Shown here: one piece after another, positions 33,109 to 40,597 of the stretch | Layout of the letters: every line of letters starts with the position of its first letter | How positions within the stretch are numbered: the stretch's first letter is position 1 | NCBI GenBank assembly: GCA_946184615.1 | Contig: CAMHFN010000016.1 | Location: 1-56,822 of the forward strand | Direction: 5' to 3' | Origin: an uncultured Bacteroidales bacterium | GTDB taxonomy: Bacteria > Bacteroidota > Bacteroidia > Bacteroidales > F082 | Length of the DNA: 56,822 nt | Program-made: the position numbers and the translations under genes | Notes under the pieces: generated by a model | The model's database searches: none | Told to the model about the DNA's origin: nothing | Seen by the model: the letters and a program-made list of their open reading frames with translations, nothing else

Positions 33109-35381
33109 ATGCTTCCTTGAAGTCGTTTATTGACGGGACCTTCAGGCGCTATCATCTCCACATCGCAGACATAGAAATAAGTACCCGAAGAACAAGGCTG
33201 ATGGGTTCCTGCCGCACAACCATCCCAGTTGATGAAAACATCTTCGGTGTCATAAACGGTGCGACCCCAACGGTTGAAAATGTGCATCTTCACTTGCGTG
33301 ATCAGTTCTGGTGTGATTCGCATAGGAGTAAACACATCATTGAATCCATCGCCATTGGGCGTGAACACATTGGGCAACTCATATTCGGGTTCTTCCGGCT
33401 CGGGTTCAGGTTCTTCGTTTTCAGAAGGTTTCACTTTGATCACAGCCGAATAATTCACCAGTGGACGCGGTAACCCCTCTAGCGTGTAATGTCCATAGGT
33501 TCGGACGTAATAGGAATAGGTGACATCGTTTGTCACATGGGTGTCAACGTACTCCATGGCTACTGTTGAGGCAAGCTTCACAAAAGCCGTGTCAATCTTC
33601 TTGAAAACCTCGGTGCTATCTATTACCCAAGGCACGGCTTCAGTCCAACTTAACGAAGCCGTTTTATTACCTCCTTGACCCGTCAACATCACGGCACCAG
33701 CCGCAGCACTCGTGCCCATGGTTTGCTGGTTGGCATCTTTCATTTCAACTTTATAAGTCAACGACTGCACATCACCAAGACTCACCTCGGTATCACGGAA
33801 AGTAGAATCCCTACCTGTATACACCACAGTCTCCACCCCATCAAGGTGGCGAATCAAGCGATAGGAATAAGGAGCAGTGAACTGTGAATCCATTTCACGA
33901 GGGCGCTTCCACTCCACTACCATCTGACCATCGATCAAATGTCCCTCGTCGTTGGAAACTATAGTCATCAATGGTTGGTTGTTCGGAATCTGTATACACA
34001 CTTCGTTACTCGGACGACTCTCCGCACCATCATGGAACACCGCCACCACTCGATAACAATAGTCCACACCCTGAACAAAATCCACTCCCCCATTGTCATC
34101 GAGATAGGAAGTGGCGTTGGCAGGCAGTTCGGCAATCATCTGATACCCTGGGCGCACCCCTGTCTCACAAAAATCCGGATCGTAGGGAGTGGAACCCGTG
34201 CGCCGATACACCCGAATTGATTCGACATTGGAGCAATACAGGTAAGGAGACCAAGAGAGATGAGCGGTGGAAGATGAGCGGTGGGAAGTTTCAGCACTCA
34301 AGCCATTAATGGCGGGACCGATAACGGTAATGTTGACCGCATGAACGTTGCTCAGCGGAATGGGGAATGAATCATCTTTGGCATGAATCACCAACTGGTA
34401 AGGCATTTTACGGATATGACTGCACTCGGTATGCCAAGTAAACTCAAAGGCAGGATTCAATCCATGGGCTGTTGGTGGAGTCATCGCCGCTGGGCTGACC
34501 GGCAATTCCAATGGTCCACCAGTAGCCTCAAGTGTTACCTGGTCGCCATCAGGATCGAGACCCGTGACAACAAAATCAAGAATAGAACCAGCGACTATAC
34601 AAGTGTCGCTAATTGCATTAATATTTGGAATATTGTTATGGCAGGCCTCAATTAAAATCTGCATATCGCGAACCACAGAACCCATCTTGATCCCTTGTCG
34701 CCATTCCTCGACAAGGATGGCCACGTTATACTCACCCTGTAACATGGGGTTTTCCCATTGCAACACCCCTGAGACCGGGTCGATGTCGAACACACTTGAG
34801 GTCTGTGGATAAGCATAACCTGGGATGTCCTCTCCATTGGTGCCTCTACAGGGTACCAGCCGATAGCTAAGGCTGTCGCCATCGGGGTCGAATGCGGCAG
34901 GACTATGATAGAACGGTTTCCCTACGCAACCTTTGTCGACAGGGGCATTAAGCAACTGTACCGAATTGTTATAGCCCAAAAATGGGTTGATGACCAACTC
35001 TGTCTCGATATACATCGGAACGCTCACTGAATTTGGCACATTCACCACGCCATAATTTCGATTAGGATCCTCCATACTAATCACATACGTACCTGACGAC
35101 GAGTAATTATGGAGCATTCGATAAACGTTGAGTGTATAGTCATCACCAAGGTTCTGGTAAACCACTCGAGGCACATAATCGGCGAAGCCGTCTCCCCACA
35201 TCATCAATAGCGAGTCGCGCTGCATACCGGCAGCACTAGGCGAGTAGGTGTAGCAAGTCAACGTAAACTCATAGGCATTGCCTCCTTTCCATACATAAGT
35301 GATCTCTGCAGCACGCTGATGCGTTGCCCAAGCTGGCAATGCCAGGAAAAGGAAAAGACAAACTACAAAAAGTTTACGCAT
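33090..35381 (-). CDS. large surface protein with T9SS type-B (CHU_C) sorting domain
   Basis: 763 residues from ATG 35381 (MRKLFVVCLFLFLALPAWAT signal peptide; a further ATG at 35429 lies upstream of the promoter box). The N-terminal half contains cadherin/PKD-like strands (KPFYHSPAAFDPDGDSLSYRLV, VVTGLDPDGDQVTLEA). The middle has fibronectin-III-like domains. An acidic-proline spacer (about 660-675, PEPEPEEPE) precedes the C-terminal CHU_C domain: NVFTPNGDGFNDVF, MHIFNRWGRTVYDT and GTYFYVCDVEM. The last is a type-B T9SS export signal, so the protein should be moved across the outer membrane and held at the surface. Role probably adhesive or structural. Confidence 0.9.
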   Translation of the reverse strand: MRKLFVVCLFLFLALPAWATHQRAAEITYVWKGGNAYEFTLTCYTYSPSAAGMQRDSLLMMWGDGFADYVPRVVYQNLGDDYTLNVYRMLHNYSSSGTYVISMEDPNRNYGVVNVPNSVSVPMYIETELVINPFLGYNNSVQLLNAPVDKGCVGKPFYHSPAAFDPDGDSLSYRLVPCRGTNGEDIPGYAYPQTSSVFDIDPVSGVLQWENPMLQGEYNVAILVEEWRQGIKMGSVVRDMQILIEACHNNIPNINAISDTCIVAGSILDFVVTGLDPDGDQVTLEATGGPLELPVSPAAMTPPTAHGLNPAFEFTWHTECSHIRKMPYQLVIHAKDDSFPIPLSNVHAVNITVIGPAINGLSAETSHRSSSTAHLSWSPYLYCSNVESIRVYRRTGSTPYDPDFCETGVRPGYQMIAELPANATSYLDDNGGVDFVQGVDYCYRVVAVFHDGAESRPSNEVCIQIPNNQPLMTIVSNDEGHLIDGQMVVEWKRPREMDSQFTAPYSYRLIRHLDGVETVVYTGRDSTFRDTEVSLGDVQSLTYKVEMKDANQQTMGTSAAAGAVMLTGQGGNKTASLSWTEAVPWVIDSTEVFKKIDTAFVKLASTVAMEYVDTHVTNDVTYSYYVRTYGHYTLEGLPRPLVNYSAVIKVKPSENEEPEPEPEEPEYELPNVFTPNGDGFNDVFTPMRITPELITQVKMHIFNRWGRTVYDTEDVFINWDGCAAGTHQPCSSGTYFYVCDVEMIAPEGPVNKRLQGSIMIIRN

Positions 35382-35400
35382 GAAGTTATTTTTTGGATTG

Positions 35401-35408
35401 CAAAGGTA
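35401..35408 (-). promoter_or_regulatory. -7 element for the CHU_C protein
   Basis: TACCTTTG on the minus strand, leader about 16 nt to ATG 35381; it rules out the upstream ATG at 35429. Confidence 0.6.
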
Positions 35409-35429
35409 ATCAATAAAGAGAAATTTCAT

Positions 35430-35437
35430 TAAGTTTG
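35430..35437 (+). promoter_or_regulatory. -7 element for the RSH-fur-purA run
   Basis: TAAGTTTG fits TAnnTTTG and includes the in-frame TTG at 35435, so the ATG at 35462 is the start. Confidence 0.55.
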
Positions 35438-35461
35438 CAGATTATTTTCTTTTTTAAAAAC

Positions 35462-37651
35462 ATGGAACACCTTTTACCCGACAGTTACTCATCCGACGAA
35501 AAAGCCGAGATATTGCGACGGTATGAGCATTTGCTCGATGTATGGCACACACGCAAAGAGCCTCAAGACCTGGCCACGGTCGAAGATGCTTTTTACTTTG
35601 CTGCCAACGCCCACCACTTGCAAAGACGACGCTCGGGAGAACCATACATCTACCATCCCATTGCTGTGGCAACCATCGCTGCTGAGGACATCGGCCTGGG
35701 ACGAACCTCCATCACCTGTGCCCTACTACACGACGTGGTGGAAGACACTGAATATACTCTCGACGACATCCGGCAGCTCTTTGGCGACAAAGTGGCTGTG
35801 GTTATTGACGGGCTGACCAAACTCGACAAAGTAGAAAATGCAGAGAGTCTCCAAGCCGAGAACTTCAAGAAGATTATCAGCACACTCAGCTATGACGTCC
35901 GTGTGGTGCTCGTCAAATTGGCCGACCGGCTGCACAATATGCGCACCCTAAGTTCCATGCCGCCCCACAAACAGCTCAAGATTGCATCAGAGACCTCCTA
36001 TATCTATGCTCCCTTGGCCTATCGCCTAGGACTTCACGCCATCAAAAACGAGCTGGAAGACCTCTCCCTCAAATATCGTGATCCGGTCATCTACGAAAGC
36101 ATCAACAAACAGATGAACGAAGTACGGGCCGAGAAGACCAAACAATTAAAGCAGTTCCTAATTCCCATTGAGGAAGCCTTTAAACAAAGAGGGGTCCAAG
36201 TGACAGCACAAATCATCGAACGCTCCACCTTTTCTATTTGGAAGCGGATGCAAACCAAACAACTCACCTTCGATGATCTGTATGGGAACTTCAACATCCG
36301 ACTCATCACCGACTGTCCCCGTGACATGGAGAAAATCGAATGCTGGAAAGTCTATGCCATCATTACCGATGTCTACACTCCCAATGCTTCAAGGTTGAAA
36401 GACTGGATCTCCACCCCGAAGATCAACGGCTACGAATCCATCCATGCCGTGTTTATGGGAAAGGACGGCAACTGGGTGGAGGTGCAAATCCGCACCAAAC
36501 GCATGAATGAGATTGCGGAAAAAGGATTCACGGCCTATTGGCTCTACCGTACAGAAAACCAGTCGGAAAGCGGCTTCGATGAATGGATGAAACGCATCAA
36601 AGAACTGCTCAACTCTGAAAGCGACTCCACCCTGGACTTTGTGGACACCTTCACCAACGACCTTTTTTCTGATGAAATCAAGGTGTTTACTCCTCAAGGC
36701 AAAGCCATCACCCTCCCCAAACAATCCACCGTGCTCGATTTCGCTTACACCATTCACTCAGAAGTCGGCAACCACAGCATCGCCGCTCATGTCAACAACC
36801 AGTTGGTACAACTCGACCATAAACTGAAGACTGGTGACCAAGTGGAGATTATCACCTCCGAAGCACAACACCCCCAGGAGAAATGGTTCGAGTTCCTCAA
36901 CACTGCCTTCGCCAAATCGAAACTCAAGGCTGGCATCAAAGAATACCGACGCGGCTTCCGTGAAAAAGGAGAAGAGCTGTTCAATGGCATCATGCGACGA
37001 CTCGGTTTGGAAGCTTCCAAAGCCAACCGAGCCAAGGTCATGGACGACCAGCACTTTAGCAGTGCTGTCGATTTCTATTACTATCTGGCCCAAGGCAAAA
37101 TCACAGAGCAGCACATCTCCAAGGTGCTGAAACCCCAAAGCACCAATAGTGGAAGTGGATTCCTACGCTACCTCACCTTCGGTCTTTGGGGAAATGACAG
37201 CAAGAGCCGCGAGGTCACCCTCGACACCTCGGGCGAGTTCGATTTCAACGTGGCCAGCTGCTGCAACCCCATCCCTGGCGATGAGGTGGTGGCTTTCAAT
37301 TTCCCTGGTGAACCCTTGCAAATCCACCGTTGCGACTGCCCCAAAGCCATCGGAATGATGTCACGCTATGGCAACAACATCGTCAAAGCCAAGTGGCAAC
37401 CCAAGAGCGAGATTGCCTTCCTCGCCGGAGTGAAATTCACCGCCATCGACCACGTGGGACTACTCAACAAAATCACCGACCTGCTTTCGAACGAGATGAG
37501 ACTCAACCTCCACTCCCTCCAAATGGAAGCAAAACAAGACCTCGTGGAAGCCACCATCTCCGTTTACGTGCATAGCACCACCGAGCTTGGCACTCTCATC
37601 GACAAACTGAATAGAATCAAAGAAGTGAGAAAAGTCACTCGCCTTATCTGA
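35462..37651 (+). CDS. RelA/SpoT homologue, hydrolase site intact, synthetase site degenerate
   Basis: 729 residues with the long RSH layout. HD hydrolase (about 25-200; YIYHP with H65, H90/D91 in [22 protein letters not shown]). Synthetase-like domain (about 240-360; [27 protein letters not shown]). TGS (about 405-465; [18 protein letters not shown]). Cys-rich ZFD ([20 protein letters not shown]). ACT (about 655-729). In the synthetase part the usual G-R-x-K before SIW reads IIER, and the Asp expected in the F-D-x-x-A-I-R motif is Gly (YGNFNIR, G275), suggesting loss of (p)ppGpp synthesis. It most likely hydrolyses (p)ppGpp like SpoT, and a synthetase would be elsewhere. First gene of the RSH-fur-purA run. 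Confidence 0.92.
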   Translation: MEHLLPDSYSSDEKAEILRRYEHLLDVWHTRKEPQDLATVEDAFYFAANAHHLQRRRSGEPYIYHPIAVATIAAEDIGLGRTSITCALLHDVVEDTEYTLDDIRQLFGDKVAVVIDGLTKLDKVENAESLQAENFKKIISTLSYDVRVVLVKLADRLHNMRTLSSMPPHKQLKIASETSYIYAPLAYRLGLHAIKNELEDLSLKYRDPVIYESINKQMNEVRAEKTKQLKQFLIPIEEAFKQRGVQVTAQIIERSTFSIWKRMQTKQLTFDDLYGNFNIRLITDCPRDMEKIECWKVYAIITDVYTPNASRLKDWISTPKINGYESIHAVFMGKDGNWVEVQIRTKRMNEIAEKGFTAYWLYRTENQSESGFDEWMKRIKELLNSESDSTLDFVDTFTNDLFSDEIKVFTPQGKAITLPKQSTVLDFAYTIHSEVGNHSIAAHVNNQLVQLDHKLKTGDQVEIITSEAQHPQEKWFEFLNTAFAKSKLKAGIKEYRRGFREKGEELFNGIMRRLGLEASKANRAKVMDDQHFSSAVDFYYYLAQGKITEQHISKVLKPQSTNSGSGFLRYLTFGLWGNDSKSREVTLDTSGEFDFNVASCCNPIPGDEVVAFNFPGEPLQIHRCDCPKAIGMMSRYGNNIVKAKWQPKSEIAFLAGVKFTAIDHVGLLNKITDLLSNEMRLNLHSLQMEAKQDLVEATISVYVHSTTELGTLIDKLNRIKEVRKVTRLI

Positions 37652-37653
37652 TT

Positions 37654-38115
37654 ATGAAAGAAACCAACGAAACTATCGCCCTGACCGTCAAAAAGATATT
37701 CACTGAATACCTGCACGACCACAATTTACGCAAGACCCCAGAACGATTCGCCATACTACAAGAGATTTACAACACCGACGGCCATTTTGACATCGAAGAC
37801 CTTTACAACCGGATGAAAGACCGAAAGTATCGTGTCAGCCGCGCCACTTTATACAATACCATCGAACTACTATTGGACTGCAACCTGGTGATCAAGCACC
37901 AGTTTGGCCACAATTGCGCCCAATACGAACGGTCGTACAAGTTCCGGCAACACGACCATTTTGTAGACCTTGACACGGGACAAGTGCTGGAATATTGTGA
38001 TCCCAGGCTTCAAGACATCCAAAAAACCATAGAAGAAACGTTCGGTGTGGTAGTCACGCATCATTCGCTAGTATTTTATGGACACAAAAAAGAAGAAATA
38101 AAAGATAAAAAATAA
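37654..38115 (+). CDS. fur: Fur-family transcriptional regulator
   Basis: 153 residues. It has a winged helix ([55 protein letters not shown]) and the C-terminal metal/dimer domain with HDHF and [10 protein letters not shown]. The CxxC that normally binds structural zinc after the HDH motif is replaced by LDTG, and a lone Cys follows in LEYCDPR. It starts 2 bp after the RSH stop and precedes purA by 10 bp, a conserved Bacteroidota neighbourhood. Whether it senses iron, zinc, peroxide or another metal cannot be read. Confidence 0.9.
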   Translation: MKETNETIALTVKKIFTEYLHDHNLRKTPERFAILQEIYNTDGHFDIEDLYNRMKDRKYRVSRATLYNTIELLLDCNLVIKHQFGHNCAQYERSYKFRQHDHFVDLDTGQVLEYCDPRLQDIQKTIEETFGVVVTHHSLVFYGHKKEEIKDKK

Positions 38116-38125
38116 AAGATAGATC

Positions 38126-39409
38126 ATGGATAACCATAAGATAGACATATTATTAGGATTACAATGGGGTGATGAGGGCAAAGGCAAGGTAGTTGACGCC
38201 CTCACTCCAAATTACGACATCGTTTGCCGTTTCCAAGGCGGCCCCAATGCAGGTCATACCATCGAATTTGAAGGCAAAAAATTCGTTCTGCACAATATTC
38301 CATCAGGGGTTCTTACCCCAGGATGCGTCAACCTCATCGGCAACGGGGTCATCATCGAGCCTCATATATTAAAAGGTGAAATTGAAGGACTGCGTGAAGC
38401 GGGTTTCGACCTGCGTAAAACTTTAATGATTGCCAACCGCGCCCATCTCATCCTTCCGACACACCGCGCCATGGACGCTGCCAACGAGAAGGCATTGGGC
38501 AAAATGAAAGTCGGCACCACGCTGAAAGGCATCGGTCCAACCTACACAGACAAGACCGCTCGTAAAGGTCTCCGCATCGGTGACATCGCCTCCGCCGACT
38601 TCCGCGAAAAATACGAAAACCTGAAGAGAGCCCACCTGCAACAAATCGCTGGTCTCGGATTCGAAATGCAGGGGTTCCAACTCGACGGCCTCGACTTCGC
38701 CGAATACGAGAAACTATGGTTCGAAGGCATTGAATACCTAAAACAATATCAGTTCGTTGACGGCGAGTATTTCATCAACGATGCCCTCGATGCCGGCAAG
38801 AAGGTGCTCGCCGAAGGCGCCCAAGGCTCCATGCTCGACGTAGACTTCGGCAGCTATCCCTTCGTCACCTCTTCGAACGTCATCGCTGCAGGCGTGTGCT
38901 CCGGTTTGGGGGTTGCTCCCAGCAGGATTGGCAAAGTATACGGTATCTTCAAAGCCTACTGCACTCGTGTCGGTACCGGCCCCTTCCCTACTGAATTGTT
39001 CGATGAGACGGGAGAGATGCTCCGCCAAAACGGACACGAATTCGGCGCCACTACAGGCCGTCCACGCCGTTGCGGATGGCTCGACCTACCCGCTTTGAAA
39101 TATGCCGTCATGCTCAGCGGCGTTACCGACTTGATGATGATGAAGTCCGACGTGATGGACGACTTCGCCACCTTGAAAGTCGCCACCGCTTACCGCTACA
39201 ACGGGCAAGAGACCAAGCAACTACCCTTCGCTGCCTGTACCGAGACCATGGAACCCGTCTACACCAAGATCCCAGGCTGGCAACAGAAGATCGATGGCAA
39301 AATCCCACAAAAATTGGAAGACTATATCACCTTCATTGAAAATTATGTGGGGGTGCCCATCAAATTTGTTTCCTACGGACCCGACCGCACCCAAAACATC
39401 ATTCGTTAA
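38126..39409 (+). CDS. purA: adenylosuccinate synthetase
   Basis: 427 residues, full length. Near the start are LLGLQWGDEGKGKVVD (catalytic Asp, GTP site) and NAGHTIEFEGKKFVLHNIPSG. Next come GTTLKGIGPTYTDKTARKGLRIGD and AEGAQGSMLDVDFGSYPFVTSSN, and near the end FGATTGRPRRCGWLD. It makes adenylosuccinate from IMP, aspartate and GTP in AMP synthesis. It is downstream of fur in the same run; coupling of purine synthesis to RSH makes sense because GTP/GDP feed (p)ppGpp metabolism. Confidence 0.97.
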   Translation: MDNHKIDILLGLQWGDEGKGKVVDALTPNYDIVCRFQGGPNAGHTIEFEGKKFVLHNIPSGVLTPGCVNLIGNGVIIEPHILKGEIEGLREAGFDLRKTLMIANRAHLILPTHRAMDAANEKALGKMKVGTTLKGIGPTYTDKTARKGLRIGDIASADFREKYENLKRAHLQQIAGLGFEMQGFQLDGLDFAEYEKLWFEGIEYLKQYQFVDGEYFINDALDAGKKVLAEGAQGSMLDVDFGSYPFVTSSNVIAAGVCSGLGVAPSRIGKVYGIFKAYCTRVGTGPFPTELFDETGEMLRQNGHEFGATTGRPRRCGWLDLPALKYAVMLSGVTDLMMMKSDVMDDFATLKVATAYRYNGQETKQLPFAACTETMEPVYTKIPGWQQKIDGKIPQKLEDYITFIENYVGVPIKFVSYGPDRTQNIIR

Positions 39410-39412
39410 CTC

Positions 39413-39437
39413 CTCTAAATTCTTAATTCTAAATTTC
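39413..39437. repeat. CTCTAAATTCTTAATTC repeat between purA and the ATP-grasp gene
   Basis: The 17-nt string at 39413-39429 is identical to 33080-33096 and is followed by TAAATTT. Same TTTAGAA repeat class, opposite strand, filling the whole 31-bp gap. Confidence 0.7.
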
Positions 39438-39440
39438 CCC

Positions 39441-40592
39441 ATGATCATTCTTGAAAAGCCATACGTTTCCGCCCCGTTAGTGGCCTATTTGGAAGAGAAA
39501 CAAATTCCCGTTTTACATAACGATATGGCCGAGGTGCTGAAAGGCCAAGGCCATCACCTAAACCTTTTGGATGACAAGGCTTTCGTTGAGAAATACGAAA
39601 AAAGCCATCAGTTGTATGCCGTCTCCGAGAACGCCTTGGTGTGGCTGTATGCCCAATTACCCGAGTCAGAGTTGGTGAAGAAAGTCAAAATCCTGAAGGA
39701 CAAGGCTGCTTTCCGCCGCATCTGCCAGCAGATCTATCCCGACTTTTATTTTAAAGAGGTGGAAATGAAAGCCCTACGTGGTCTCAACCCTGAAGAACTA
39801 CCATTGCCTTTGGTACTGAAACCCTCCGTTGGATTCCTCAGCGTGGGCGTGTATATCGTCCGAAGCAAGACGGAATGGCTAGCCGCTTTGGATGACATCG
39901 ACAAGAACTTTGCCAAACAATGCGCCGTGTTCCCCGAGACTGTAGTACGCAGCGAGATGTTTGTTCTTGAACAGTTTATCGAAGGCGAGGAATATGCTGT
40001 GGACGCCTATTATGATGCCGAGGGTAAACCCCATATCATCAACATCTTCCATCATATCTTCAAAGACGAAACGGATGTCAGCGACCGTCTCTACTGCATG
40101 AGCAAGCAGATCTTTGAGGCCAACTATCCGGCTTTCAACCAATTCTGCATCGACCTGAACGGCGTGCTTGGCCTGAAGAACTTCCCCATGCACGTGGAGT
40201 TCCGCGTCGACAAGCATACGGGTCGCGCCATCCCGATTGAGGTCAACCCGTTGCGTTTCGCTGGCATGTGCCTCAACGACTTGACACGTCACACCTGCCA
40301 CCTGCTGCCCGTGCAAGCCTACTTCGAAGGCACCCATCCCGACTATGCCACCATGTGGAACGGCATCGAAGAAGATGTTTTCAGTTTTGTAGTGCTGGAC
40401 AAGCCTTACGACACCAACCGCAAGCTCGACTTCGAGCGCATCAAGCGACACTTTCATGGCGTGTTGGAGACCCGCGACATCATGAACCCCGCCATGAGCA
40501 TCTGGGGCTTCCTATTCACCAAGACCTCCCCCGAGCACAAGGAAGAACTGAAAGAAATACTATTCTCTGATTTACAAGAATTCATGACCTAA
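39441..40592 (+). CDS. ATP-grasp domain protein
   Basis: 383 residues from ATG 39441; the frame is open further upstream within purA, but the residues there are not coding-like. ATP-grasp marks are K127 in LPLVLKPSVGFLSVGVYIV, the adenine-binding turn FVLEQFIEGEEYAVDAYYD (E177), and magnesium residues E253 (MHVEFRV) and E268/N270 (IPIEVNPLRFAG). Such enzymes ligate a carboxylate to an amine or thiol via an acyl phosphate. The C-terminal 90 residues (AMSIWGFLFTKTSPEHKEELKEIL) belong to a Bacteroidota branch I cannot name. The next gene, a transglutaminase-like lipoprotein, starts 5 bp after the stop, suggesting cotranscription. Confidence 0.83.
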   Translation: MIILEKPYVSAPLVAYLEEKQIPVLHNDMAEVLKGQGHHLNLLDDKAFVEKYEKSHQLYAVSENALVWLYAQLPESELVKKVKILKDKAAFRRICQQIYPDFYFKEVEMKALRGLNPEELPLPLVLKPSVGFLSVGVYIVRSKTEWLAALDDIDKNFAKQCAVFPETVVRSEMFVLEQFIEGEEYAVDAYYDAEGKPHIINIFHHIFKDETDVSDRLYCMSKQIFEANYPAFNQFCIDLNGVLGLKNFPMHVEFRVDKHTGRAIPIEVNPLRFAGMCLNDLTRHTCHLLPVQAYFEGTHPDYATMWNGIEEDVFSFVVLDKPYDTNRKLDFERIKRHFHGVLETRDIMNPAMSIWGFLFTKTSPEHKEELKEILFSDLQEFMT

Positions 40593-40597
40593 TTGCC

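Noticed and set aside
39294..39440. Upstream extension of the ATP-grasp gene into purA
   Set aside because: The extra 49 residues are an out-of-frame reading of the conserved purA C-terminus; the ATG at 39441 starts the conserved protein right after the intergenic repeat.
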